The notes below the pieces were generated by a model. That model was not told the DNA's origin, ran no database searches, and was given only the letters and a program-made list of their open reading frames with translations. 55,794 nucleotides of DNA from JAGPUQ01 sp036677085 (GTDB lineage: Bacteria; Pseudomonadota; Gammaproteobacteria; Pseudomonadales; Porticoccaceae): contig JAKFFI010000029.1 in NCBI GenBank assembly GCA_036677085.1, forward strand, positions 1-55,794, given 5' to 3'. Position numbers and translations under genes: made by a program. Positions 7,545-16,366 of the stretch are shown here, piece by piece. How positions within the stretch are numbered: position 1 is the stretch's first letter; every line of letters starts with the position of its first letter.

Positions 7545-9326
7545 ATGGCGGACGGCGCGGTTCCCGAATTACCCGACAGCGCCAGCGCGATCATCGCGCT
7601 GTGCGGCACCGATGCGGTCACGGTCGAGCACAATGTCGATCGGGTTCCGACTCTGTGGGTACCGGTGGCGCGCATTGCCGAGGTGATGCGCCTGTTGCGC
7701 ACCGGGGTGACGCAGCCCTACGCGATGCTGTACGACCTGACCGCGGTCGACGAGCGTCTGCGCAAGTACCGCGACGGCCTGCCGGCGGCGGATTTCACCG
7801 TCGTCTATCACCTGCTGTCGGTGGCGCGCGACATCGCCACGCGCGGGCAGGGCGACATCCGCATCAAGGTCGCGTTGCGCGGCGACTTCCCCTCGCTGCC
7901 GACTGTGTCCGGCATCTATCCGAACGCCAACTGGTACGAGCGCGAAGTCTGGGATCTGTTCGGTATCGGGTTCGAAGGCCACCCGCGTCTGCGTCGCATC
8001 CTGCTGCCGCCCACCTGGACCGGCCACCCGCTGCGCAAGGACTATCCGGCGCGCGCCACCGAATTCGATCCCTTTCATCTGGATGCCCTGCGTCAGGATA
8101 TGGAGCAGGAGGCGCTGCGCTTCATCCCCGAGGATTGGGGTATGAAACGCAGTACCGACGATCACGATTTCATGTTCCTCAATCTGGGTCCCAACCACCC
8201 CTCGGCCCACGGCGCCTTTCGTATCGTGCTGCAACTGGATGGCGAAGAGGTGGTCGACTGCGTCCCGGACATCGGCTACCACCACCGTGGCGCCGAGAAG
8301 ATGGGCGAGCGTCAGTCCTGGCACAGCTATATTCCCTATACCGACCGCATCGATTATCTCGGTGGGGTCATGAACAATCTGCCCTATGTGCTGGCGCTGG
8401 AAAAACTTGCCGGCATTGAGGTGCCGGAGCGGGTCAAGACCATCCGGGTGATGCTGGTGGAATTTTTCCGCATCTGCTCGCACCTGCTGTTTTACGGCAC
8501 TTTTGCCCAGGATCTCGGCGCCATGTCGCCGGTGTTCTACATGTTCGTCGACCGTCAGAAAGCCTACGACGTGATCGAGGCCATCACCGGTTTTCGCATG
8601 CATCCGGCGTGGTTCCGCATCGGCGGTGTCGCCCAGGATCTGCCGCGCGGCTGGGACCGCAAGGTACGCGAGTTTCTCGAGTGGATGCCCAAGCGCCTCG
8701 ACGGTTATCGCAAGGCCGCGCTGGAAAATGCCATTCTCAAGGCGCGCTGCAAGGGCGTTGCCGTGTACGACACCGCCAACGCGATGGATTGGGGCGTCAC
8801 CGGCCCGGGTCTGCGCGCCACCGGCTGCAACTACGATCTGCGCAAGGCGCGCCCCTATTCCGGTTACGAACAGTTCGATTTCGACGTGCCGGTGTTCCAC
8901 AACGGCGATGTCTACGACCGGGCGCTGGCGCGCGAAGAAGAAATCCGCCAGTCGCTGCGCATCATTCAGCAGTGTCTCGACAACATGCCCTCGGGGCCGT
9001 ACAAGGCGGATCATCCGCTGACCTGTCCGCCGCCGAAAGAGCGCACCCTGCGCGACATCGACACCCTGATCCCGCATTTTCTCGGCGTGTCCTGGGGGCC
9101 GGTGATGCCGGCCGGGGAGACCAGCCAGATGGTCGAGGCCACCAAGGGTATCAACAGCTATTATTTGATCAGCGACCGCAGCACCGCGAGCTACCGCACC
9201 CGCATCCGCACGCCGAGTTTCCCGCATCTCCAGCAGATTCCGTCCGTGGTGCGCGGCCAGTTGGTGCCGGACCTGATCGCGCACGTCGCCAGCATCGACT
9301 TTGTGATGGCCGATGTTGACCGCTGA
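7545..9326 (+). CDS. nuoCD: NADH-quinone oxidoreductase fused subunit C/D
   Basis: The single 593-residue chain joins the 30-kDa NuoC domain (about residues 1-185, with the NWYEREVWDLFGI and HPLRKDYPA signatures) to the 49-kDa NuoD domain (about 200-593, with LGPNHPSAHGAFR, PDIGYHHRGAEKM and RTRIRTPSFPHLQ). The NuoD part forms the quinone-binding pocket with NuoB; His of HPSAHG and a Tyr are the usual quinone contacts. Fusion of C and D is typical of Enterobacteria and Pseudomonas but not of all Gammaproteobacteria. The nuoE start is 87 bp downstream, the largest gap inside the operon, and holds a strong hairpin. Confidence 0.98.
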   Translation: MADGAVPELPDSASAIIALCGTDAVTVEHNVDRVPTLWVPVARIAEVMRLLRTGVTQPYAMLYDLTAVDERLRKYRDGLPAADFTVVYHLLSVARDIATRGQGDIRIKVALRGDFPSLPTVSGIYPNANWYEREVWDLFGIGFEGHPRLRRILLPPTWTGHPLRKDYPARATEFDPFHLDALRQDMEQEALRFIPEDWGMKRSTDDHDFMFLNLGPNHPSAHGAFRIVLQLDGEEVVDCVPDIGYHHRGAEKMGERQSWHSYIPYTDRIDYLGGVMNNLPYVLALEKLAGIEVPERVKTIRVMLVEFFRICSHLLFYGTFAQDLGAMSPVFYMFVDRQKAYDVIEAITGFRMHPAWFRIGGVAQDLPRGWDRKVREFLEWMPKRLDGYRKAALENAILKARCKGVAVYDTANAMDWGVTGPGLRATGCNYDLRKARPYSGYEQFDFDVPVFHNGDVYDRALAREEEIRQSLRIIQQCLDNMPSGPYKADHPLTCPPPKERTLRDIDTLIPHFLGVSWGPVMPAGETSQMVEATKGINSYYLISDRSTASYRTRIRTPSFPHLQQIPSVVRGQLVPDLIAHVASIDFVMADVDR

Positions 9327-9347
9327 CACTGTCTTTCCGGTGCCAGG

Positions 9348-9374
9348 CGCCACCCGCACCCGCTGCGGGTGGCG
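9348..9374 (+). other. Intra-operon stem-loop between nuoCD and nuoE
   Basis: CGCCACCCGC (9348-9357) and GCGGGTGGCG (9365-9374) form a perfect 10-bp GC-rich stem with a 7-nt loop. It starts 21 bp after the nuoCD stop and ends 39 bp before the nuoE ATG. There is no T-run, so it is unlikely to be an efficient intrinsic terminator. An mRNA-stability or processing element, or partial attenuation, is more likely. Confidence 0.5.
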
Positions 9375-9413
9375 GCCCCCTGGGCGTGCCGGGTTGAGCT
9401 CGGGAACCTTGCC

Positions 9414-9929
9414 ATGAACGACAACCTGATCCGGCTCACCGATCTGGAGCGCGGCGCGCCCTTCGTGCTGAGCGACGCGGAGCGCCACGCCATCGAACAC
9501 GCGCTCGCCCACTACCCGGACGGTCGCGCCGCCAGCATCGAGGCGCTCAAGATCGTGCAGCAGCACCGCGGCTGGGTGCCCGACGGGGCACTCGCGCCGG
9601 TGGCAGCGCTGATCGGCATTTCCGCTGCCGACCTCGAAGGTGTCGCGACTTTCTACAGCCTGATTTTTCGCCAGCCGGTCGGTCGTCACGTCATCAAGCT
9701 GTGCGACAGCATCTCGTGCTATCTCACCGGCTACGACGCACTGCGGGCGGCGCTCGAGCAGCAACTCGGCATCGGCTACGGCCAGACCACGCCGGATCAG
9801 CGCTTCACTTTGCTGCCGGTCTGCTGTCTGGGCGCCTGCGACCGCGGACCGACACTGATGATCGACGACGACCTCCACGGCGATGTCGCGCCGGGTGCCG
9901 TCGCCGAACTGCTGACGGCCTATCCATGA
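9414..9929 (+). CDS. nuoE: NADH-quinone oxidoreductase subunit E (N1a cluster)
   Basis: The 171-residue thioredoxin-fold subunit binds the [2Fe-2S] cluster N1a through C97, C102 (CDSISC), C138 and C142 (PVCCLGACDRGP). It is part of the NADH-dehydrogenase module with NuoF and NuoG. I chose ATG 9414 (MNDNLIRLTD). A GTG 15 codons upstream is in frame but would start inside the downstream arm of the stem-loop. The stop overlaps the nuoF ATG by 4 nt (ATGA), indicating coupled translation. Confidence 0.96.
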   Translation: MNDNLIRLTDLERGAPFVLSDAERHAIEHALAHYPDGRAASIEALKIVQQHRGWVPDGALAPVAALIGISAADLEGVATFYSLIFRQPVGRHVIKLCDSISCYLTGYDALRAALEQQLGIGYGQTTPDQRFTLLPVCCLGACDRGPTLMIDDDLHGDVAPGAVAELLTAYP

Positions 9930-11266
9930 CGCGCGAATCCACCATGACGCTCGAACAGCAATTGCTGATCAAACCCCTGACGGCGCGCGTCAATACCGCG
10001 CAGCCCATGGATCTCGCCGCCTTTGAAGCGAGCGGCGGCTATCGTGCGCTGCGCCTGGCGATCAGGGAGCTGTCGCCCCAGGATGTGCAGGCGCGGGTCA
10101 AGGACGCGAATCTGCGCGGCCGTGGCGGCGCCGGCTTCCCGGCCGGGATCAAGTGGAGCCTGATCCCCATGGGGCCGGACGCGGGGATCAAATACCTCGT
10201 CTGCAACGCCGACGAAATGGAGCCCGGCACCTTCAAGGATCGCCTGCTGATGGAAGGCGCACCCCATCAACTGATCGAAGGCATGTTGGTCGCCGCTTAC
10301 GCGACCCAGGCCACCACCGGCTACATTTTTCTGCGCGGCGAATATGTGCTGGCGGCCGCGCGCCTGAATCAGGCACTCGCCGAAGCGCGCGCCGCCGGCT
10401 TGCTGGGGCGCAACATCCTCGGCAGCGGCTGGGATTTCGACTGCTTCGTGCACACCGGTGCCGGCCGCTACATCTGCGGCGAAGAGACGGCGCTGATCAA
10501 CTCCCTCGAAGGCCGCCGTGCCAATCCGCGCGCCAAGCCGCCATTCCCGCAGATCGCCGGGGCCTGGGGCCGGCCGACGGTCATCAACAACGTCGAGACC
10601 CTCAATAACATTGCGCCCATCGTGCTCAACGGCGCCGAGTGGTTCCGCGGCCTGTCCCAGGGCAAATCCCCGGACAGCGGTACCAAGCTCTATGGCGTAT
10701 CCGGCCGCGTCAAGCGACCCGGGGTGTTCGAGCTGCCGATCGGTACCACGGCGCGCGAGATTCTCGAAGAGCACGCCGGCGGCATGCAGGACGGCTATCA
10801 ACTGAAGTGCTGGCTGCCGGGCGGCGCCTCCACGGATTTCCTGCTTCCCGAGCATCTGGATCTGGCGATGGATTACGACACCATCGGCAAGGCCGGGTCG
10901 CGCATGGGCACTGGCCTGCTCGCCGTGGTCGATCAGACCCACAACATGGTGTCGGTGGTGCGCAACCTGGAAGAGTTCTTCGCGCGCGAATCCTGCGGCT
11001 GGTGCACCCCCTGCCGCGATGGCCTGCCCTGGACGGTGAAGATTCTGCAGGCGCTCGAAGCCGGGCAAGGCAGGAGCGGGGATATCGAGCAACTGCTGCT
11101 GATGACGCGGGCGCTGGGCCCCGGCCGCACCTTCTGCGCCCATGCGCCGGGCGCCATGGAGCCACTCCAGTCGGCACTCAAATTTTTCCGCGCCGAGTTC
11201 GAGGCCGGCATCCGGGCGACAGACGCCCCCGCCGCCGGCTCCCCGGTCAGTTCTGCAGCAGGTTGA
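9926..11266 (+). CDS. nuoF: NADH-quinone oxidoreductase subunit F (FMN, N3)
   Basis: The 446-residue subunit is where NADH is oxidised. It has the FMN/NADH-binding GRGGAGFPAGIKW (about residues 65-77), the ADEMEPGTFKDR stretch and GAGRYICGEETALINSLEG. The [4Fe-4S] N3 ligands are C357, C360 and C363 (ESCGWCTPCRDG) plus C404 (TFCAHAPGA). The long open frame upstream is an overlap with nuoE; the ATGA start at 9926 gives the usual N-terminus. An ATG six codons later is an alternative. nuoG follows after 3 bp. Confidence 0.97.
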   Translation: MTRESTMTLEQQLLIKPLTARVNTAQPMDLAAFEASGGYRALRLAIRELSPQDVQARVKDANLRGRGGAGFPAGIKWSLIPMGPDAGIKYLVCNADEMEPGTFKDRLLMEGAPHQLIEGMLVAAYATQATTGYIFLRGEYVLAAARLNQALAEARAAGLLGRNILGSGWDFDCFVHTGAGRYICGEETALINSLEGRRANPRAKPPFPQIAGAWGRPTVINNVETLNNIAPIVLNGAEWFRGLSQGKSPDSGTKLYGVSGRVKRPGVFELPIGTTAREILEEHAGGMQDGYQLKCWLPGGASTDFLLPEHLDLAMDYDTIGKAGSRMGTGLLAVVDQTHNMVSVVRNLEEFFARESCGWCTPCRDGLPWTVKILQALEAGQGRSGDIEQLLLMTRALGPGRTFCAHAPGAMEPLQSALKFFRAEFEAGIRATDAPAAGSPVSSAAG

Positions 11267-11269
11267 ACG

Positions 11270-13975
11270 ATGGCCATCCTTCACGTCGACGGCAAACAGT
11301 ACGAAGTCACGGGCGGCGACAACTTGCTCCACGCCTGTCTCTCGCTGGGCCTGGATATTCCCTACTTTTGCTGGCATCCGGCGCTCGGCAGCGTCGGCGC
11401 CTGCCGCCAGTGCGCGGTCAAGCAATACAGCGGTCCGGACGACAAGAAGGGCCGCATCGTCATGTCCTGCATGACGCCGGCCACCGACGGCAGCTGGATT
11501 TCCATCGACGACGCCGAGGCCCGGGAATTCCGCGAGACCATCATCAGCTTCCTGATGACCAACCACCCGCACGACTGCCCGGTGTGCGAGGAGGGCGGCC
11601 ACTGTCATTTGCAGGACATGACGGTGATGACCGGCCACCACAACCGCAACTACCACTTCACCAAGCGCACCCACCGCAATCAGGAGCTGGGGCCGTTCAT
11701 CAAGCACGAGATGAACCGCTGCATCGCCTGTTACCGCTGCGTGCGGTACTACAACGACTATGCCGGCGGCACCGATCTCGGCGTGTACGGCGCCGCGTCC
11801 AATCTCTACTTCGGGCGCGCGCAGGACGGTGTGCTGGAGAGCGAATTTTCCGGCAACCTCACCGAGGTCTGCCCCACCGGCGTGTTCACCGACAAGACCC
11901 ACGCCCAACGCTACAACCGGCGCTGGGACATGCAGTTTGCACCGAGCATCTGCACCGGCTGTGCGGTGGGCTGCAATATCTCGCCGGGCGAGCGCTACGG
12001 CGAATTGCGCCGCATCGAAAACCGCTACCACGGCGAAGTGAACGGTTATTTTCTCTGCGACCGCGGCCGCTTCGGTTACGGCCATGTGAACCGCAAGGAT
12101 CGGCCGCGCCGTCCGCACCTGGCCGGCTCCGAAGGCCTGGTCCCTGTTGCAGAGACGGCGGCACTGGATTTCATTCGCGGGCAACTTGCCGCCGGTCGGC
12201 CGGTGTTCGGCATCGGCTCGCCGCGTGCTTCTCTCGAAGCGAATTACGCCCTGCTGGAACTTGTCGGGCGCGACCATTTCAGCAGCGGCCAGACCGCGCT
12301 GGATGCCGCGCTGGTCGGCCGCTGTCTCGACGTACTGCGCAGCGGCCCGGCGCGCTCCGCCACCCTGCATGCCATGGAACGCGCGGACGCCGTGCTGGTG
12401 CTGGGCGAAGACGTGCTGGCCACCGCGCCGCGCATCGCGCTGGCGCTGCGCCAGGCCGCGCGCGGTCGCGCCACCGAGATGTGCGCCGAACGCAAAGTCT
12501 CCGCATGGCAGGCCGCGTCTGCCGCCGATATCGCGCAGGGCGAATCGCACCCGGTATTCATCGTTACCCCCGCGGCCACAGGCTGCGACGACTTTGCCCG
12601 CGAAACGCTGCGCGCCGCCACGACCGACATCGCCCGCCTCGGTTTCGCCGTCGCCCATGCGCTCGATGCCGCCGCACCCGCGGTGGCTGATCTCGATGCC
12701 GATACCGCCGCGCTCGCGGACCGTATCGCCGCCGCGCTGCGCAGTGCGCAGCGACCGCTGATCGTCTCCGGCGCCGGTTGTCGCGACCTTGCGGTGATCG
12801 AAGCCGCCGCCAACATCACCAAGGCGCTGCACACGCTCAACCCGGCGACCGCGATCTGCCTCGCGCCGCCGGAAGCCAACAGTCTTGGACTCGCCCTGTT
12901 CGAGGCGCAGGATCTGGAAACCCTGCTGGAGCGCGTCGCGCGTGAACCCAGTGTGGTGGTCGTCGTCGAAAATGATCTCTACACCCGGCTGAGCGCGGTG
13001 CGGATCGATCCTGCGCTCGCCGACGCCACCCTGATCGTGCTCGATCACCAGCTCACCGCGACGGTCAGTCGCGCCCAGGCGGTGCTGCCGGCGGCGAGCT
13101 TCGCCGAAGGTGACGGCACGCTGGTCAACTACGAAGGCCGCGCGCAACGCTTGTTTCAGGTCTACGACCCGGCTTATTACGATCCCGAGGTGGCGGTCGC
13201 GGAGTCGTGGCGGTGGCTGGATCGGATCCAGCACGGTACCGCTGCCGCCGAGAACTTCGACGAAGTACTGGCGCAGTGCGAAGCCGCCGTGCCGGCGTTG
13301 CGCGGCATCGCCGCCGCGGCTCCGGACGCAAGCTTCCGCCTGCGCGGCATGAAGATCGCCCGGGCTCCCCAGCGCCAGTCCGGTCGCACCGCGGCGCGCG
13401 CGCAAATACGGGTGCATGAAATACGCGCGACCCAGGATCCGGATTCCTCGCTGGCGTTCTCGATGGAAGGGGTCAACGGTGCCTCCGGGGTCGACAGGCC
13501 GTCGGCGCTGCTCGCCTTTGCCTGGGCGCCGGGCTGGAATTCACCGCAGGCCTGGAACAAGTTGCAGGTCGAAGTCGGCGGCGCCTTGCGCGGCGGCGAT
13601 CCCGGCGCGCAGTTGATTGCCGGCGGCGCGGGGCGCGACTATTTCCAAGCGGTGCCCGCGGCGAGGGTGCAAGACGGCGCCCTGCGCGTTGAACCCCTGT
13701 ACGCGCATTTCGGCAGCGAAGAGTTGTCGGCGCGCGCCGCGCCGATCCAGGCGCGCATCCCGGTGTCGTGCGCCGTGCTCAATCCCGTGGATGCGGCGCG
13801 CTTCGGCATCGCCGCCGGCGAGCGCATCGCGATCGGTGTTGCCGGTCAGACCCTGCGGCTGCCGGTGGAATTGCGCCCTGATCTGGCGCTCGGCGTGGTC
13901 GGACTGCCGGTCGGTCTGGCCGGCGTGCCGCCAGTGGCGGCGGGCGCGATTACCACCCTGGCGCGGGAGCCCTGA
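11270..13975 (+). CDS. nuoG: NADH-quinone oxidoreductase subunit G (E. coli type, with N7)
   Basis: The 901-residue iron-sulfur subunit shows ligands for every expected cluster: N1b at C34, C45, C48 and C67; N5 at H99, C103, C106 and C112; N4 at C151, C154, C157 and C201; and the extra, off-pathway N7 at C228, C231, C235 and C263. The spacing is E. coli-like and the block CNISPGERYGELRRIENRY is close to the E. coli sequence. The C-terminal two thirds is the molybdopterin-oxidoreductase-like domain without a cofactor role. The region after residue about 280 is Ala-rich and more divergent, as is common for NuoG. nuoH starts 3 bp later. Confidence 0.97.
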   Translation: MAILHVDGKQYEVTGGDNLLHACLSLGLDIPYFCWHPALGSVGACRQCAVKQYSGPDDKKGRIVMSCMTPATDGSWISIDDAEAREFRETIISFLMTNHPHDCPVCEEGGHCHLQDMTVMTGHHNRNYHFTKRTHRNQELGPFIKHEMNRCIACYRCVRYYNDYAGGTDLGVYGAASNLYFGRAQDGVLESEFSGNLTEVCPTGVFTDKTHAQRYNRRWDMQFAPSICTGCAVGCNISPGERYGELRRIENRYHGEVNGYFLCDRGRFGYGHVNRKDRPRRPHLAGSEGLVPVAETAALDFIRGQLAAGRPVFGIGSPRASLEANYALLELVGRDHFSSGQTALDAALVGRCLDVLRSGPARSATLHAMERADAVLVLGEDVLATAPRIALALRQAARGRATEMCAERKVSAWQAASAADIAQGESHPVFIVTPAATGCDDFARETLRAATTDIARLGFAVAHALDAAAPAVADLDADTAALADRIAAALRSAQRPLIVSGAGCRDLAVIEAAANITKALHTLNPATAICLAPPEANSLGLALFEAQDLETLLERVAREPSVVVVVENDLYTRLSAVRIDPALADATLIVLDHQLTATVSRAQAVLPAASFAEGDGTLVNYEGRAQRLFQVYDPAYYDPEVAVAESWRWLDRIQHGTAAAENFDEVLAQCEAAVPALRGIAAAAPDASFRLRGMKIARAPQRQSGRTAARAQIRVHEIRATQDPDSSLAFSMEGVNGASGVDRPSALLAFAWAPGWNSPQAWNKLQVEVGGALRGGDPGAQLIAGGAGRDYFQAVPAARVQDGALRVEPLYAHFGSEELSARAAPIQARIPVSCAVLNPVDAARFGIAAGERIAIGVAGQTLRLPVELRPDLALGVVGLPVGLAGVPPVAAGAITTLAREP

Positions 13976-13978
13976 CCG

Positions 13979-14992
13979 ATGTTCGCAGCGCTGCTCGCCT
14001 GGTTGATGTCGCCCGCCGTGCTCGCGGCGCTGTGGGCGGTGGTGCAGGCCGTGGTCATTCTCCTCGGTCTGGTGATTTCCGCCGCCTGGATGATCTGGCT
14101 GGAGCGGCGCCTGCTGGCGCTGTGGCAGGATCGCCTCGGTCCCAATCGGGTCGGCCCCTTCGGGCTCGGTCAGGTGATCGCCGACATGATCAAGATTTTC
14201 TTCAAGGAGGACTGGACGCCGCCCTTCGTCGACAAATTCACCTTCGTGCTGGCGCCGCTGCTGGCGATGAGCCTGATGATGCTGGGCTACGCGCTGGTGC
14301 CCATCACGCCGACCTGGGGTGTGGCGGCACCGGAGCTGGGCCTGCTGTTTTTTTTGGCGATCGCCGGACTCGCGGTGTATGCGGTGCTGCTGGGCGGCTG
14401 GTCGTCGAACAGCAAATACTCTCTGCTCGGCGGCTTGCGTTCCACGGCGCAAACCATCTCCTACGAAGTTTTCATGGGCCTGTCGCTGATGGGTATCGTG
14501 ATGCAGGCCGGCAGCTTCAACGTGCGCGACATCGTGCTCGCCCAGCAGGCCGGCTGGTGGAACGTGGTCCCGCAATTTTTCGGCTTCTGCGTGTGGTCGC
14601 TGGCGGCGATCGCGGTCACTCACCGCACCCCCTTCGATCTGCCCGAGGCCGAATCCGAACTGGCGGCGGGTTATCACACCGAATATTCCGGCATGAAGTT
14701 CGGCATGTTTTTCGTCGGCGAGTACGTCGGCATCGTGATGGTATCCGGCCTGACCGCCGCGCTGTTCTTCGGCGGCTGGGAAGGACCGTTCTGGAGCGAC
14801 CGGATTCCGTTCGTCTGGTTTGCCATCAAGTCGCTGCTGTTCATGTCGGCTTTCATCCTGCTGCGCGCCGCGTTGCCGCGCCCCCGTTACGACCAGATGA
14901 TGGCGGCGGCGTGGAAGGTCTGTCTGCCGCTGTCGCTTGCGAATCTGCTGATCACGGGTGCCGTCATTCTCTGGCAGGGGTCGGGAGCCTGA
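13979..14992 (+). CDS. nuoH: NADH-quinone oxidoreductase subunit H
   Basis: The 337-residue inner-membrane subunit, with about eight hydrophobic helices, forms the quinone tunnel and E-channel. Conserved landmarks are WLERRLLALWQDRLGPNRVGPFGLGQ near residues 37-62, KIFFKEDWTPP, and the acidic loop TPFDLPEAESELAAGYHTEYSGMKF, which faces the quinone site. The length is normal. It lies between nuoG (3 bp) and nuoI (1 bp). Confidence 0.98.
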   Translation: MFAALLAWLMSPAVLAALWAVVQAVVILLGLVISAAWMIWLERRLLALWQDRLGPNRVGPFGLGQVIADMIKIFFKEDWTPPFVDKFTFVLAPLLAMSLMMLGYALVPITPTWGVAAPELGLLFFLAIAGLAVYAVLLGGWSSNSKYSLLGGLRSTAQTISYEVFMGLSLMGIVMQAGSFNVRDIVLAQQAGWWNVVPQFFGFCVWSLAAIAVTHRTPFDLPEAESELAAGYHTEYSGMKFGMFFVGEYVGIVMVSGLTAALFFGGWEGPFWSDRIPFVWFAIKSLLFMSAFILLRAALPRPRYDQMMAAAWKVCLPLSLANLLITGAVILWQGSGA

Positions 14993-14993
14993 T

Positions 14994-15539
14994 ATGACCA
15001 AGATCCGCGCCGTGCTCTACGGCATTTACACCGTGTTGCGCAGTATCGCGATGGTATTCATGCACAGCTTCCGACCCCGCGATACCGTCGCTTACCCGGA
15101 AGTACGGCCCTATGTTCCACCGCGTTACCGGGGTCGCATCGTGCTGACCCGGGATCCGGACGGCGAGGAGCGCTGTGTCGCCTGCAATCTGTGCGCGGTG
15201 GCCTGTCCGGTCGGCTGCATTGCGCTGCAGAAAGCCGAGCGCGACGACGGCCGCTGGTACCCGGAGTTTTTCCGCATCAATTTTTCGCGTTGCATTTTTT
15301 GCGGTCTGTGCGAGGAGGCCTGTCCCACCAACGCCATCCAGCTCACGCCGGATTACGAGATGGGCGAATACAAGCGCCAGAACCTCGTTTACGAGAAGGA
15401 GCATCTGTTGATCGACGGCCCCGGCAAGTATCCGGACTACAACTTCTACCGGGTCTCCGGTCTCGCCATTGCGGGCAAGGACAAGGGCGAGGCGCAGGAC
15501 GAAGCGCGGCCGATCAACGTCAAAAGCCTGCTGCCCTGA
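14994..15539 (+). CDS. nuoI: NADH-quinone oxidoreductase subunit I (N6a/N6b)
   Basis: The 181-residue ferredoxin-like subunit carries two [4Fe-4S] motifs, CVACNLCAVACPVGC and CIFCGLCEEACPTNA. These bind N6a and N6b and pass electrons from NuoG to N2 in NuoB. An amphipathic N-terminus (IYTVLRSIAMVFMHSFRPRDTV) lies on the membrane. The start ATG at 14994 is the first Met after the nuoH stop. The nuoJ ATG lies 10 bp beyond the stop with a GGGAGG just before it. Confidence 0.97.
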   Translation: MTKIRAVLYGIYTVLRSIAMVFMHSFRPRDTVAYPEVRPYVPPRYRGRIVLTRDPDGEERCVACNLCAVACPVGCIALQKAERDDGRWYPEFFRINFSRCIFCGLCEEACPTNAIQLTPDYEMGEYKRQNLVYEKEHLLIDGPGKYPDYNFYRVSGLAIAGKDKGEAQDEARPINVKSLLP

Positions 15540-15549
15540 GGACGGGAGG

Positions 15550-16047
15550 ATGATCGAACTGACTTTTTACGCCGCCGCCGCGATTGCCGTGATCGCCACG
15601 GCCATGGTGGTGACCTGCCCGCATCCGGTGCATGCACTGCTGTATCTGGTGCTGTCGCTGCTCGCGGTCGCGACGGTGTTTTTCACTCTGGGCGCGCCCT
15701 TTGCCGGCGTCCTCGAAGTCATCGTCTATGCGGGCGCCATCATGGTGCTGTTCGTGTTCGTGGTGATGATGCTGAATCTGGGCAAGAGCACGGTGGAGCA
15801 GGAGCTGCGCTGGCTGTCGCCGCGCGCTGCGCTGGGCCCGGCCCTGCTGGCCGGCGTCCTGCTGTACCTGCTGCTGCGCAACCTGTGGGGACTGCACGCC
15901 GCGCCGGTCGGTCTGCAAACGATCGATGCGAAGGCGATCGGCGTCGCCCTGTACGGGCCTTATCTGCTGGCGGTTGAACTCGCTTCCATGCTGTTGCTGG
16001 CCGGCCTCGTGGCCGCCTATCACTTGGGCAAGCCGGACGCATCATGA
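15550..16047 (+). CDS. nuoJ: NADH-quinone oxidoreductase subunit J
   Basis: The 165-residue membrane subunit has five hydrophobic helices. The typical NuoJ segment is present: CPHPVHALLYLVLSLLAVATVFFTLGAPFAGVLEVIVYAGAIMVLFVFVVMMLNLG, including the helix that contains a pi-bulge in known structures. I chose ATG 15550, directly after GGGAGG, rather than upstream in-frame starts inside nuoI. The stop overlaps the nuoK ATG (4 nt). Confidence 0.96.
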   Translation: MIELTFYAAAAIAVIATAMVVTCPHPVHALLYLVLSLLAVATVFFTLGAPFAGVLEVIVYAGAIMVLFVFVVMMLNLGKSTVEQELRWLSPRAALGPALLAGVLLYLLLRNLWGLHAAPVGLQTIDAKAIGVALYGPYLLAVELASMLLLAGLVAAYHLGKPDAS

Positions 16048-16361
16048 CCATGACCCTCCCGATTCCGATGGAACACGGTCTGCTGCTCGCGGCGGTGCTG
16101 TTCGTGCTGGGCCTCGGCGGCCTGGTCCTGCGCCGCAATATCATTTTCATGCTGATGGCGATCGAGGTGATGATGAACGCGGCGGGGCTGGCATTCGTCA
16201 CCGCTGGTAGCCGCTGGCAGCAGGCCGATGGCCAGATCATGTTCATCCTGGTGCTGACCCTCGCGGCGGCCGAAGCCAGCGTGGGCCTGGCGGTGGTGAT
16301 CCAGCTTTATAAACGCTTCAAGACGCTGGATATCGATGCCGCCAGCACGATGCGGGGCTAA
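16044..16361 (+). CDS. nuoK: NADH-quinone oxidoreductase subunit K
   Basis: The 105-residue MrpC-like subunit has three helices. The proton-path glutamates are recognisable in FMLMAIEVMMNAAGLAF and LTLAAAEASVGLAVVI. A short N-terminal extension (MTMTLPIP) precedes the usual MEHGLLLAAVLF start, so translation could also begin at the second or third Met. The nuoL ATG lies 5 bp after the stop. Confidence 0.97.
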   Translation: MTMTLPIPMEHGLLLAAVLFVLGLGGLVLRRNIIFMLMAIEVMMNAAGLAFVTAGSRWQQADGQIMFILVLTLAAAEASVGLAVVIQLYKRFKTLDIDAASTMRG

Positions 16362-16366
16362 ACACC

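Noticed and set aside
7569..13417. Very long minus-strand open frames across nuoCD-nuoG (769 and 1165 codons)
   Set aside because: They are antisense to well-conserved nuo genes, have no recognisable domains and arise from the GC-rich third codon positions.
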